A stretch of DNA of 64,000 nucleotides from Symbiodinium natans (Eukaryota > Sar > Dinophyceae > Suessiales > Symbiodiniaceae): positions 294,743 through 358,742 of the forward strand of contig CAJNDS010002454.1 in NCBI GenBank assembly GCA_905221605.1, read 5' to 3'. The notes beneath the pieces are model-generated. The model searched no databases, was not told the DNA's origin, and saw only the letters and a list, made by a program, of their open reading frames with translations. Positions 40,441 through 53,612 of this stretch are shown here, piece by piece. Positions within the stretch are counted from its first letter, which is position 1; each line of letters starts with the position of its first letter. A program made the translations under genes and the position numbers.

Positions 40441-43205
40441 CAGTTCTGTCTGGGCTTCGGCACATGGGCAGAGTCGCCGCATGCAGGAAACTTGGAAGGA
40501 ATGTCGACAGTCCATGCCCTTCTGCTGCGAGGGCTGTCTTCGGTTTAGACAGATGCTCCCCATCCCCTTTACACTCACACGTGAAGGATTTCCACATGCC
40601 CTTGCTGTGCCGAAAACTTGAAGCCGAACCCCTAAGGCATTCGTTCTTCAAGCCGCATGCATGATGAGGCTGTCCATGTGAGCTGCCTTGTCCATCAGTC
40701 GTGCCGTTGATAGTAGTTGGATAGAAGCTGGCACTGCTCCGGCTGTGTATCGGCACTTCTCAATCGTAAGGCGCGCGGTAGACAAGCCTCATGACAGTCC
40801 ATCTTCCCAGCCAGCCTGGGCCATGAGCTGTGACCCTGGACTGAGGCCAATCTTCCGAGGCTCAAGATGTAATCGTGCGCCCAGTTTTCGCTCCCAGTCC
40901 TGACTTGGAGCCAGTGGAATTGAGGCTTAGTACGATGCGGCTCCTCTCCGCGGCAAGGCGCAGTTTGGGAATTTTGCGAGACCCGGCTTGCCGTCGCAGT
41001 GCTGCCTGCGCCGCTCACGGTGAAGTCTGAAAGTAGCCTTCAGCTGCGATGTGTTCAGCACGACCCTGTCGATGCCCACATGTCGGCGCAAACGCTTGCG
41101 CCATCCACGCGGCTGTCGTTTTCGAGGGAAGCAATTGAGGATCAGGATCAGGAGCGAAGCCCGGACAGGGAGGTTCGGCCGGGAGATGTCGAAGCTCCAG
41201 GAGAGGCGTGCCAAGGTTCCCACGAAGTTTGTCAGTCAATGTAGATGAGGTGCTTGACACCCTACAGGCGGTGTTTTTCAGAGCCCCAAGTGGTAAGTCT
41301 GGATGGACACTGGTCAACGAATCTGTTAAACTGTTACACACCTGCTTCGGGGGAAAAGCTGTGGTTATTTGGAAGTGCTCCAGGAAGCATCCCGGCGCTT
41401 CGAGGGTTCTGGGCTTCCCTTCTTGGAGGGCTTGAACGCACGAGTCTTTTGATGCTCGTGGACACGAGCCTGCTTTCATCTGCAGGTGGGCCTTCTAAGC
41501 CCACAGCTTCTGATGGTGGCACGCATGCAACCTAATGGCCCAAGGCCGGCAGGTTCAGCAGGACTGCCTGCGGCATGCGTGATGTTACTTTGGGCTTCTC
41601 GGATCACGTTCCCTCCAGGCAGCCGCTGCTGTGCGCCGAAGTCGGCTGGTCACCTTGCGAATGGATGCAAGCAGCCCGGGCCAGCTCGGATGCCGCGACT
41701 TCGTGACAGCCTGGCCCGTGTGCGTGAGTCCTCTCTGCAGGTGGACAGCTACCTGGCCACCAGCACCCTGCATCAGCTGGGCATCATGTGCTGCCCATCG
41801 ATCGCAAAATCGCCAGGTGGTTAAAGGCTTGGCCGTCCGGCTGCCGAGACTTGCGGCCGACTTGCTGCCAACGCAGGAAAGTTACAGGGAGTGGGGTCCG
41901 AACGAAGAAGGGGTGCGGATGGGTTGGCCATGAGGTCCTGGTTTGCGTGAGCACATCTGCGTGCCAGGCTGGGAGGATGGGAGCAGTGAAGTCATTCCCG
42001 TGATGTAGCTCTCTGACAGCACACCGGCGCTCTCATGTTTGCGTGTGTGGGGAAAACTATCTCTGGACGACTGGGACGCTGTCCGGCAAGTGACCAATGC
42101 CAACCAGCTAACTCCGAGTTGCTCTTCTTGCTTGAGCCCACTCAAAGGCGTTGTCCTCCCTTGCAGCGGCAGCTGTTGAGGTCGTCATCCGACCCCAGAC
42201 ACAAAGCCGTTTCTGAATCATCTTGAATGTGCTTTTCTGGGCTCGGGTGCAAAGCCAGGTGCTGGCGCTGGCGAACTGTGTTCCAACGTGCCAGTGGTGC
42301 TGGTGGTGATTCTCATGTGACTGGACATGCGTGCTCAAGCTCATTTTGGAAATGCTTCGCATTGTGGCATCGGACCCGCTGGCTCCACAGATCTTGGGGA
42401 CACCGTACGGCATCCATCCGAGTGCCAGAGGCAAATTCTGCGGCTGCTGCCTGCCCTGATGCCATGGGAGCAGTTGGGTCTTAGCAAGCATTCCGCAGGC
42501 GCTGAGATCGCGGACAAGAGCGTGCAGAGCTATGCCAGCTGTGCGACGGTACCTGCCAAGCTTCCCATGCACCCGGCGCTGGCGTCTCGGCAAGCTCCAC
42601 GCCACCAGGAGAGAAGGGGTTTTGGAGTTTAAGAGGTCATAGCCTGATTTGACAGATCTGATGGGTAGCCATCCCTGGATTTAGCCAGGTGGACCTTCGG
42701 TAGGCTACCGGCAACAGGGCGTTTTTGGGGTGGATGGCGCTTCCACGCTCTACTCCAGCCGACGCAACCAGGAACCCTGGGACCAGGTGTCGCAAAAGGC
42801 CTGCGTTGGCCTCAATAACCTGCTCTCCAAGATTCTGCGGCGCCGCAGCTCAAGAATCCCTAATCCTGATAAAACCCGAAACCCGAAGCCCTACAGACCC
42901 TAACTTGGCGGTGGCTTTGACAGCGGCATGGTCTGCCCTGCAAGTCCCTAGATGCCTTCCTGGCTTCCTGGCGGGCGGTCGTTCCACCTTTCGGCTCACC
43001 CTGAAGGAGTTTCTTGACGAGCCAACGAACTTTTGCCACCTTAAACTCCCGAACCCTACAGCCTTCGTCCACCTTCATCCTTTGTTCGAGGGCTGCAGGC
43101 AGCTCCATCATCGAGTGATGTGCGAAGGACACACTCAGCCGCACGTGGACAATTGTGGACACTCTCCACAGTTGCCAGTTTGGGGTCCGGCCTGACTTGC
43201 CGTAC

Positions 43206-43831
43206 AGCAGGAGCACATGGGGTTGGAGAGGACCGCAGGTGTTGACAAGAACGTGTCCCTAGCAGCCAGAATTGTAAGCCGAGCTGTATGGACTCGCCAC
43301 CCGGTGATTGGCTGAAAGTTGCCCAGTGCGGTCACAAGTGCCTGCGCCAAAGTCTGTCTCCAGTGTGAGGAACTGACACCCAGCTCTATCTCGACAGCTT
43401 CCCGGATCACAGCGAGCAAAACGGTGGCGGGGGTGTGAGAGGGCTTGGGCATTCTCTGGGCTCCGCGGATGTAGACCTGGCAGCGCAAGGCCCCCTTTCG
43501 CCGCTTGAATGCGCGCCCGACGTTCAGTGCGCAGCCCTTGCTACTTATCCAGCCAGGTTGCTTTCAAGTCCTTGCTGTCTTGGGGTGGTAGACCATGGAT
43601 GCCGGCAGAGGCATCTCAAATCTCGGCAACAATGCTGCCTAGATGTTGGAAAACACAGCCGGACCTACTGCCTTGCAAGAATGCCTGGCTCAGGGGCCGG
43701 AGCGCATTCTTGAGTCCCTGCTCAGAGGATGAGAGTCTACATGAGACACACAGCTTTCGACAGACCTTCCCCGACTGTCAACAGCTATGTGCGCATGAAA
43801 AGGCGACTTCAGTGCCAAAGCGCCGAGACGC
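43206..43831. repeat. Block D tandem unit, copy 1
   Basis: It is repeated at 43893-44479 with only a few differences, apart from a 34-base segment (around 43348-43381) missing from copy 2 and an eight-base gap near 43777. No supported coding frame. Confidence 0.9.
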
Positions 43832-43892
43832 CGTGAGGACGACCTGCTAGGCTGCGAGTCAAGGTGTAATGTGGCGCCAAGACCTGCCAGAT

Positions 43893-44479
43893 AGCAGGAG
43901 CACATGGGGTTGGAGAGGACCGCAGGTGTTGACAAGAACGTGTCCCTAGCAGCCAGAATTGTAAGACGAGCTGTATGGACTCGCCACCCGGTGATTAGCT
44001 GAAAGTTGCCCAGTGCGGTCACAAACTGACACCCAGCTCTATCTCGACAGCTTCCCGGATCACAGCGAGCAAAACGGTGGCGGGGGTGTGAGAGGGCTTG
44101 GGCATTCTCTGGGCTCCGCGGATGTAGACCTGGCAGCGCAAGGCCCCCTTTCGCCGCTTGAATGCGCGCCCGACGTTCAGTGCGCAGCCCTTGCTACTTA
44201 TCCAGCCAGGTTGCTTTCAAGTCCTTGCTGTCTTGGGGTGGTAGACCATGGATGCCGGCAGAGGCATCTCAAACCTCGGCAACAATGCTGCCTAGATGTT
44301 GGAAAACACAGCCGGACCCACTGCCTTGCAAGAATGCCTGGCTCAGGGGCCGGAGCGCATTCTTGAGTCCCTGCTCAGAGGATGAGAGTCTACATGAGAC
44401 ACACAGCTTTCGACAGACCTTCCCCGACTCGGCTATGTGCGCATGAAAAGGCGACTTCAGTGCCAAAGCGCCGAGACGC
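43893..44479. repeat. Block D tandem unit, copy 2
   Basis: A near-identical copy of 43206-43831 with the 34-base deletion, starting 687 bases downstream. Confidence 0.9.
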
Positions 44480-47400
44480 TGTGAGACCTGCAGTCAAGGC
44501 AAGTTTCGAGATGCCAAGCCTCCCAACAATCTTGAATTGACCCAAAAGCGCCGCAGCCCATGCAAATGGCGCTTTCGGGTGTGAAGTGCCGTGATGCTCC
44601 GCCTTTAGGCTCTAGTGACTCTGGTGCCTTTCTTTGCTAGCAGGTCTTGTGCATCGAGGCAGCGCTAGCATGGGGGCAGATCTATTCACCTATTGCTCCG
44701 TGGTACACAAGCTTGATTTTGGGCAGCCGTAGGTGAGCAGCCCAAGAAAAGAGCACACGCAGGCCGCATCTGCGCCGTTTTGGCCGGTGCGGTGTGGTTT
44801 CATTGTCAAGTGACCGCATCCCAGAAAACCACTGCAGGCGTTGCGGCCAATTGAAGTGCGCCCAACGTGCCTCAAGGTGGCTCCACACGAGCTCCGGGTA
44901 GTGCAGATAACAACACGCTTCGAAGATTCGAGCCTTTTGTGAGACTTGCCATGGACATCCGGCACAGTGGCTGTTGAGAACAGGAGTACCGGAACCATGC
45001 ATCTGAGGCTCGGCCTGACGTAGATGCTTGTGCAGCAGACGGTTGCAGATCGATGGATCGCATGGCCGAAGGCCAGGCCAGGGCAGAAGTGGCATACCGG
45101 TCGTAAGTGCTTTGAAGCGTCAATTGAAGTTTGCTTCGCTATCGATGTCGCTCTTTTGCTAGCTGGGCTCCTGTATCAAGACGCTACCTAAGAGTGATTT
45201 AGCCACCTCCTGGCCGTGCATCCCAAGGTCTGCGATTCTGCGGAGATCATCAGCTGTACTATCAGCTGTGGGCTGCTCTGTGGGCTGCCATCTGCGTGCT
45301 GGTGGCTTCTCTTCGGGTGCCTTGGCAGCTGCGCAGCCAGCTGCCCGCACTGAAGCTTACAATGCAAGGCCCGTCGTGAGCTGCGCATACCTGCGTCGCG
45401 CGGCCGGCGGGTGCGAAGACTCGAGTCTACTGGAGCTTGCAGTGGCTAGCAGGAAACATCCCGACACGTCTCGTTCGTTGAGAGTCTTGGTTCCGCTCCA
45501 TTGGCTACTGCAGTCCTCGGGCTTCGGGCGCAGCAACACCTTAGCAGCCTTCGCTTCTCTCGACCGAACCTGGACTGACCGATGTTAGGAGCATAAGGAA
45601 CGGCTGTCCTAGAATGGCATCATTGCGAGTTGCGACTGACACAGGCATGGGGCCAGTCTAATTGCCTAGGGGCCGTGTGCCCCCTATTCTGCCATGCCAG
45701 CAACACATGTCTCATGCAGGGCATCGCTTTAGTGCTTGGTGCAGCGCAGACGCACGCAACCGGCTAAGGCTAAGACTTTCAAGGGCCAGCGCAGAACGGT
45801 GTGCAGGCTGAAATTTCTTTGACGTTCGGACAAATTCCTGATTGGCCCAATTGCGACCGTTACCACAGAGCCACTACTCCCTTGCAAAAAGCTGCTCCAG
45901 GATGAACACACTGTGAGCGGGCCTGAAGACCTGACGCATGACTTTGCTTCCAGACCCAGCGAGTGCCAGGATGGCGCACTGTGCTTCTTCTGTTTCTTGC
46001 TTGAGCCTGCTTCAACGGCGCCTTCAACTCTGTTTTGCTTGATGCCTCGAATTCTTGCAGCCCACGGCGCGCTGTCCGACGTAAGCGTTAGCCGAAAGGC
46101 GCAGCCGCTTCTCAGCGGGGCTCAGGGGCAAGCCAGGTGAAGACAGTGTCTTTGAGGGACGCGCCGGAGGTTCGTGTACCAGTGGGGCGAGCCGCGGGCT
46201 GGGGGATGCTTCTCGTGATGTAGCACTTTGAACTCGCATCTCCGGGTGCGGAGTGGCAAGGCTGTGCGTTGCCATGCTGATGTTGCTTCTGGCTAGCTCC
46301 ACAGATCGTGAGAGTGCTCAGAGCACACCACATAGAACCCATGAAAGTGCTCGTGCAGATTCTGGCTGCCACTGATGCCAGGGGACCACCGGTCTGAATG
46401 CAATCTCTTGTTGCCTGCCTTGATGGTATGCTTAAGCGAGCTGCTGTGCGTGCGACCTGGAGTTGAAGCTGGGAGACGCGCCATTCATAGCTCCTTGAGC
46501 CCGGGCGTACTAGGAAGAACCGTGCCGCAATCAAGCCCCGTGCACGTTTCAGTCCCCAAGCCCTTCCAAAGTCTGGGCTTCTGTTTGGTGCGGCGGAGGG
46601 TTGGGGGCATCAATCTTTACCCAGAGGCCTGGTGCTTCCTTGAGGTCGCAACTCGTGCTTCGCGGGGTTTCGGGTTCCTTGGTTCTTGGAAGGTCGCAGT
46701 GAAGCTCCAAGGCTCGACTTGTTCCCTTGGGAGTGAGGGGAGCAATGAGGGCTCCTCAATGTCGTCGCTACCGAGCACTTTCTGCTACTTCCCCGACTGC
46801 AGACCGGTCATCATCAACACGACCAGCATGAAGTGCGCAATGGAACTGCGGAATGTGGTAGACTAGGCCTTGTGGCACGGTGAGCTCCTGAGGCAGTTTG
46901 TACATGGCAGCAGAGAGAGAGCACAACTCCGGCTTGTTAAGAGCGGCTCATGCAGCGTTGGCGGTAGAGCGTCAGGGGTTTGTTTGAGAGCCTGGCCCTT
47001 GCTTCCAGCAGTGCCGCGGCCGAAATCGCAGCCATGCGTGAGATTGTTTTGCAGTTGGCACACCGGGTCGCAAGCATAGGATGCGCCTCTCGAGGACTTC
47101 TCCTGCTCAGTCTCAAGGCCCTTCTGTTGCATCTCCAACATATACACGAAGATGGACCCAAACGGTGCTATCAGATTCAGAAGCAATGGAGCCTTAGGCC
47201 CGCAGCTCGAAACGCTTATGTCCTCCGAAACATGCCTTGACTACTTCGGCAACCCAGCATGCCGTTCAACATGAGGATCATGAGGCAACGGTGAAGGAAG
47301 AGGAAGAGTTGGTCCTGCTACCCGTCAGCATGGCTTGATGTAGGGGTCTTACTCTTGAAGTAAACTCAGCACCTTGCCGGGCAAGAACATTTGGCCGGCC

Positions 47401-49559
47401 TTCTTAAGTGGCTGCTTTGGTTATTGTGGGTGCGGTGCTGCTGAATTCAGCTTCCTGCTTCAGTCACAGAAGGCCCACACAAGTCCCGGCAGCCTCGTCT
47501 CCGGGGATTGAGGCCCCAGGCATCACCGGATGCGAGGCTGAGGATTCTGGAGAGGGCCTTGCCAGTTGTCTGGGCACGCTTGCCTGCGGCAAGTGCGCCC
47601 GCCCCTTTTCAATCAGCATCGTGCATCTCTCGCGTCTCTTGCATCTTGTCTCCGCGCAGTCGCTGTGCGCTGGAGGGCTGGCTGCCGGTCTCCCTGGCGG
47701 TCCTTTTCATGAACAGGGCGGACAAATGCTCGTGTTCAAGCCTAGAGGAAGCACTCTCAGGAAAAGTTTATGACGTTTGAGGCTCGGCTGTATGAGGCAA
47801 GCATGCTGAGGGTCTGCTTCTGCACAACACCTGAAGTTGCCAGGTGCGGCGCACTTGGACAGAATTGCCTGTTGCCCACCTGAAGATCCTGCGCTTCCGC
47901 CTGCATCGCCTCCCTGACGCAATGTGTCGCACGCTCCCTTGGTGTTCTGGACCAGGTGAATGCTTTCATGGAAGTCGTGCAGGGTGGGAGCAGCAAACTC
48001 TAAAAGCATTTGCTGACGGTCTCTAGAATGGCTTGAGGAGATCATCCCAGGCAGGGGCCCTTAAGATGGGTTGGTGCATGGCGGCCGTGTTCCACCTACT
48101 GACTGCCAGCAGCTCGTGTGTCCAGCTGCATCTCCCACTGCGAGATGCGACTAGAGGTTGGAGCCTTGATACGTGACTAGCCAAGGCCATCGATGCCAAC
48201 TCCACTCCCCCAACAGCCCGCGGTGGGGCCCGACACGCAGTGCCAGAGTCGGTCACTCTTCCCTGCGCTTGTGCGGGCGCCGGCTCGTTGCAACAGCGCC
48301 GAAGAGGCATGGCGTCGGTATATATATGGCATACTGCAGGCCACGGCCAAAGGATTCGTGGCGACTCAGCATACCATCAGATTGCATAAACGCGAAAGCC
48401 ACGCAAGCGGAGGGCATTCGCGTGCTCTCTGTGGTCAAATCGGGCATGGACGAGAAGGACGAGACGAAGCACGGCGGCGACAGCTCTGACCTGAGCGTTG
48501 GGTGCTCTGTGGTCGACTTGCTTCGAGGATCGTAGCAACAGCCCAGCCCTTAACTCTTATCATCTCCTAAAGCCCTGAACTTCCTGAACCCTGATGCTCC
48601 TGTCCCGGGGCGAAGCACGCTCCGCCCTTCTGATTGAGAGCTTACGAGGTAGAAGGAGCATGCATTTACAGTCTGCATCTTTCTGGCGCTTCCTAGGCAC
48701 AACAGCAAGGACCTAACAAGACCCTCTTAAACCAAGCCGACGCTCCGAACCCTCCAAGGCTTCGCTGAAAGCCAGAATTCTGGCCGTAAACTTGTGAGCA
48801 TGCATGCATTCAGATGCTTCTGCTGACGGTAGTGCTCGCCTCCTGTCTCCTCTCCTGCTGAGCCGTGGCCCTTCTTCTGTTTCGATGAAGATTCGGCCGT
48901 ATGGGTGGTAGCACCCAACCTCTGTCTGAAGCCGGCGCCTCCATCCCCAGGTCGTTCCCTTTCGACGTTAGATTTGCAGCATCGGGGTCGAAGCGACGTG
49001 GGGATGAACTCCCCCAAGCAATCATAAGGGAATCCTACTATTTGGGGTGACTCTACTAGGGGCCCCTTCTATTCGTGAACCATTTCGGTTGCTTCCGTGC
49101 CGAGTTCTCCAGGCCCGAGAATCCGACCAACCTGTTTTTGGATGCTCTGCGAGTCGTAGGCCAAAACTCGTTTGGGTTCTCGTACACTCTCCCCAACGTA
49201 CAAGAATCCTGGCACCATGTTTTTTAGATTGTATTGCGCACGAAAGAAACTAGAAGTTCAGAGAAGTGATAAAAAATGATTAGTGGTGTAAGGTGTCGGT
49301 AACTTAACCAGGGCGTGGGAAAATCTTTCTCAACGTATGTAGTAGCAGTGTGCTCGCATCGACGGTGGGTCGCTCGAGTCTGTGGTGGTGGCGGCTGGGG
49401 CAGAGTCTCCCAGAACCGCGGCAGCATCTTTTGAAGGGGACTCGCACTCAAAGACAACCCCTCGCGTGGCAGCGCTCCCTGCCGAGCTGCCTTCTTTTTC
49501 TTCCAGCCCTCCCTCCACACCAACACCCAAACTTGTTGAAGAGCTCGCATGCACGCTGG
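44480..49559. other. 5 kb without a recognised gene
   Basis: Short open frames occur on both strands (for example 45268-45588, 46375-46866 and 47408-47773 on plus, 46863-47186 on minus). The frame at 47408 opens with a hydrophobic signal-like stretch but has no further support. Nothing matches a family I know. Confidence 0.4.
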
Positions 49560-51290
49560 TCCGGCACCGCGTTCACATAGTTTTGAAGCGTGGCGCGTGG
49601 AGGCTGCTGGCTTCAGCAAGGGCAAGAGGCACCAATGGCACGGACACCCTGCGCCCCGCGTGCTTCAGGCATTGTTGGTTGGCTTTGTCCGGGTAGAGTC
49701 TTGAGCCTTGAGTGACTGCTGCAATGTTCTCTGGGCAGTGCGTGCCATGCTCAGTACGCGCCTCACATCCGCGGCGACCGCAACCTGCACTGGCATGGTG
49801 CCGAAAGTTCCCGGAGGCTTCGGTAGTCCTGGAACGGGAACAGGTCAAAGTGACCAGTCCCCACGCCATGCGGCGCATGATACAAGTGGCCGGTGAAGAG
49901 CTGCCGCTCGCTTTCAGCGTTCCCAAGAGCTGGAAACTCCGCAGCAGCTTGTCACAAGCGACCTCTTGTATGTGTTGGGGCTCTGCGCCTCTGCGCTGGT
50001 CCATGCAACGCAGCATGGAGCTCCAACTTGGAAGATGCCCCAGATTGTTGCCCAAGGCCCAAGGCCATGTATTCTTCCTCCCTCCACTTCCCGCCTCACT
50101 TAGGAATCTAGGATAGGTGCGGCTGCAATATCCATCTTGTGTGCACCGTTCCGCGCACCATTCCGCACACCACCTGGCAGCCCACTCAAGCTTCGAGTGA
50201 AGGCTTTCGGCAGCGGGGCGGGCTGCGACGGAGCCCCATGACGGCTTGCATTGATTCTTCGCTGATCCTCTCAATTGTCGTACCACAAGGGCAGAACAGG
50301 GCTTCCACGACACTGGGCTTCAGATTGCAGCTGCAGAATTAACCAGACACGGGGGTGCAGCTGTCGGGCGACCCCACCGGGTTGTGAAGGTGTTGGCTGG
50401 CAAGCCATGCTGTGGGCAGTCTTGTCGGTAAGGCGCATGCGGGGAGGCTCGCCGTTTGAGATGTGCAGGTAACCCCCCGCATGCTAGCAATCTCTGTCGG
50501 CGCAGGAAGGGCAGGGGTCACATCCTTCACCAGGCCCCTCTCCAACCCAACACGCTACACACGCTGGTCCGGCACCGCGTTCGCACAGCTTTGAAGCGTG
50601 GCGCGTGGAGGCTGCTGGCTTTAGCGAGAGGCACCAATGGCACTGACACCCTGCCCGCCGCATGCTTCAGGCATTGTTGGTTGGCTTTGTCCGGGTAGAG
50701 TCTTGAGCCTTGAGTGACTGCTGCAATGTTCTCTGGGCAGTGCGTGCCATGCTCAGTACGCGCCTCACATCCACGGCGACCGCAACCTGCACTGGCATGG
50801 TGCCGAAAGTTCCAGATCCTGGAACAGGAACAGGTCAAAGTGACCAGTCCCCACGCCATGCGGCGCATGATACAAGTGGCCGGTGAAGAGCTCCCGCTTT
50901 AGGGGTCCCCAAGAGCTGGACACGCTGGAGCAGAAGCTTGCCACAAGAGACCTCTGGGATGTGTTTGGGTGCTGCGCTGGTCCATGCAATCCAGCACCTC
51001 CAACTTGGAAGACGCTCCGGACCCCAACTCCGCCTCCCGGGCCTCCCGCCTCAGGAATCTAGGACGCGGTTGCAGTGACCATGTGACCATCTTGTGTGCA
51101 CCTTTCTGCGCGCCACTTGGCAGCCCGCCCACCCTTCGAGTGAAGGCCAACGCCGGCGAGACCCAAGCTTGCGGCGGCGGGGCGGGCTGCGACTCAGCCC
51201 TCTTCGAGACGAAGCCGGTTGAGGAGGCTGTGTGGGGTAATGGTATCACCACTACTTCCAAGAACATGATTGCGACGGGGTGAGGGGGCT
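49560..51290. repeat. Block C tandem units, copies 3 and 4
   Basis: Two diverged units (about 49560-50540 and 50560-51290) match each other and the units at 26096 and 26839. The shared landmark is the stretch translating as LAWCRKF followed by EREQVKVTSPHAMR and VAGEELPL. Copy 4 loses the frame soon after. Confidence 0.8.
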
Positions 51291-52520
51291 AAGTGATAGA
51301 CAAATGCCACCGTCATCTTTATCCCCCAGAAGCTATTGCCAGGGATCTCCGGGTGACGTTCAGCCGGAGGCTCCAGCCGGTGCCTCTCGTCCCAACCGGT
51401 TCATGTTGCGTGCTCTCTTCTTCCGGCGTGCCGGTGGGTCTCCAGCACCTCGAGTCTAGCTGCTTCCTCGAAAGGCAGTACGCGGCACTTCGGCGAGTCG
51501 CAGCGCCTTCCCCGGCAAAGGAGGCTCAGCGTCCGGGGCTCGACACGCCCTGGTCCTTGCAGTCCTTGAAGTGGGGGTCCACAGCTTCTTCCAGCTGCAT
51601 CCTGGCTATCGGAGAGGCACGAGGGAGAGGGTTGCGTGTCGCGTGCACCCCAAAACTCGACACTCCGACATCTCAAGCCATCCTAGACCCTCGAGACATG
51701 CACTTAAGCACTGAAATTGCAGCCACTATCCGAGTCTATCCCGAAGCAGTCATTCGTCTTCATAAGGCGGGCGCCCGCTTTTGCGTTCGGGTTTGTTGTT
51801 TATAGGGGCTCATTTTGCGGTCAATATGTTTGCTGTAGGGTTTCGGGAGCTTGTTGTCAACTCTGGTGCTGGGGGGATTCGACTCTGAGAGGAAACTGGG
51901 CCTAGTGCCCCAACCCGCCTAGCGCCTAGCGACGCCAGGCTCAATGCACCTATCCTTCCGGGGCTCACCTCGCTGCTTTGCCACCGCGCCTTGGGGAGCC
52001 TTTAGGGGTTCTTTGGTTTTGTTGGCAGCTTTCCAAGTTATGGGTCGCGCTGTTTGTTTTTGAGGGTTCTCCTTTCAAGGCACTTGCAATACGACACCCT
52101 TTTTGGGGCCTTTGTTGGTTTGTGAGTTGGTCCATTGATGGTCTAGGGGTATGACTGGGGTCCTGGGTCTCTGTACCTAGAGTTTGGGAACATCATCTAG
52201 TTCACCAGACAGAACCAGGTTCCCACTGTTTGAGGTTAAGAGCTCTGTAAATGGCTAACCAGTGGGATAAGGCCATGGTCTAAGGATGCAGATGAGTGTT
52301 GCTGTGCCGGTAGTGGTCGACGGTCCCATATCAACTCTAGTGCCTTCGCCCAAGCAGACTCAGTGAGGCCGTGCCGGCATCGGATGAGTAGCAGTCAGCA
52401 GTGAGACTTCCAACCTGCATCTTTGCGCATCGAGGGAAAATTCACACGCACTTTGCTGCTTGAAGCGATGGCAGGGGAGGGGTATATCACTTCAGAACGA
52501 TTCCCAGCGTGCCCTTCTTC
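51291..52520. repeat. Block C tail, copy 2, left of the retrotransposon
   Basis: It aligns with 27700-29190 and stops at CTTCTTC where the element begins. The alignment resumes at 61195. Confidence 0.85.
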
Positions 52521-52595
52521 ATGGGAGTGTGCAACACATGAATGACATGGGCATTTTTTGGATGTCGTTCTTCCTGTCCAGAAATTTGGGCTCTC
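52519..52595 (+). repeat. Split direct repeat A1 (left end)
   Basis: Seventy-seven bases beginning TCATGGGAGTGTG, identical to 60945-61021. The first three bases are shared with the target. Confidence 0.93.
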
Positions 52596-52882
52596 AGGTA
52601 GTATGCTTAAATACTGGCATGCCCTCGTTGTGCAACTGCTGGCATTGACCATCAGGGAGGTGAGACATACACCTCTGGCGCCTGGCGTGCCAGTTGAGGT
52701 CAGGACCGATTGTGTCTGTCATTGCCCCATCCCTTTGAAAGCAGAACTGGAGCAAAGGACATTGGTGCTTGCCGCATTTGCTTACTTCGGAGGCATCCTT
52801 TCAGTTCTAGGGGGTTTTGCAGTCTGGAGGAAGGCCGCCAGGCCAACGACTGACAGACCTGCCTTGGTTGAGTCAGTGATCT
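52596..52882 (+). other. Element leader between A1 and gag, with a membrane-segment-like open frame
   Basis: A frame open from 52558 to 52989 contains a hydrophobic stretch (VLAAFAYFGGILSVLGGFAVW) encoded near 52765-52830 and runs, out of frame, into the gag-like region. It may be the remnant of an earlier gag start or noncoding leader. Confidence 0.35.
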
Positions 52883-53277
52883 ATGACGGGGAACGTCAAG
52901 CTGGATCTCCGAAATTTAGGAGACGTGGAGGAGGAGTGCTATCGGAACCTGAAAGCCGGCCAGAGAATCCTACTGTGGTACGAGGGTGACAACGTTTGGC
53001 ACGAGAACATAGTGGGTTTGGTGGTTGGCGGGGAGGAAGTGGTGCTCTACACGCCTGATGACGACCTCTACATAGAGAAGATTGGTTGCAGAGGCCAAGA
53101 AGGACCGGTCAAGCTCCGTGGACTGGGACGGCGTCTTGGTTTTCCACGTGGACCGCATGGCAGGATCTATCAGTTCAGGGAGGCGGTCGATGATGCTTTG
53201 CTGAGGGCGTAGTCCGAGACAGCATCTCTTTAGTGGAACAAGAGAGGGGTGTCGTCCCGTTGCCTGCCACGGTGTCC
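52883..53277 (+). pseudogene. Gag-like ORF, 5' part, frameshifted and cut by a LINE
   Basis: ATG 52883 opens a 109-codon frame (WYEGDNVWHENIVG, then YTPDDDLYIEK, an SH3-like beta pattern) that stops at 53213. One base over, the frame continues to the LINE junction and resumes after it at 55314, which indicates a small indel near 53205. Position and content fit the structural (Gag-like) protein of the element, but there is no recognisable zinc knuckle. Confidence 0.5.
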
Positions 53278-53293
53278 AACTCGGCGAAGTAAC
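53278..53293 (+). repeat. LINE target-site duplication, left copy
   Basis: AACTCGGCGAAGTAAC, identical to 55298-55313. The flanking bases differ, so the duplication is exactly 16 bp. Confidence 0.93.
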
Positions 53294-53612
53294 GTTACGC
53301 TGGGCCCAGGCGGCCCGAAGAAGATTGGGATCCAGTGTCAGCAGCTGAACTTCACAAAGCAGCCCAAAAGCAAAAAGGAAGAGCCGGCGGCACTGACACC
53401 TGGACAGGAAGCGAACTTTCCGTCCTTCCGAAAGATATGTGGCACGGGCTTGCTAAGCTCTTTCAGCGCTGGGAGGCTCTGGGAACTTTTCCCACTGTTT
53501 GGCAAGAAGTGTGCCAGACTCACATACCCAAACCAGGCTCAAACCGTCAAAAAGATCAAGCTAAGCCCGCTAGCAAGCTCAGACCAATAAGCTTGCTTTC
53601 TGCGTGGTGGAG
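53294..53612 (+). pseudogene. LINE reverse transcriptase, N-terminal part (frame 1)
   Basis: It is open from the truncation point and carries the opening RT motifs: GTDTWTGSEL, a FPTVW-x-IPKPG segment and LRPISLLSAWWR, in the order typical of LINE polymerases. The frame then passes into a different one at about 53612, where the next open frame continues the same protein. A one-base indel is the simple explanation. Confidence 0.85.

Larger units (their letters stand above)
37391..43190. repeat. Segmental duplication block B, copy 2
   Basis: It is colinear with 20061-26095, including both internal LSVEGAPEA modules (37840 and 40110). Divergence is much higher than in the tandem repeats C and D, with frequent small indels that shift every frame I checked. 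Confidence 0.85.

Noticed and set aside
52558-52989. Complete membrane protein gene at the left of the retrotransposon
   Set aside because: Its start lies in the A1 terminal repeat and its end overlaps the gag-like frame. One hydrophobic stretch is not enough to call a gene.
53290-53292. TAA in the LINE frame as the start of a separate upstream gene
   Set aside because: It lies in the 16-bp target duplication, which is host sequence for the LINE, so it says nothing about LINE coding.
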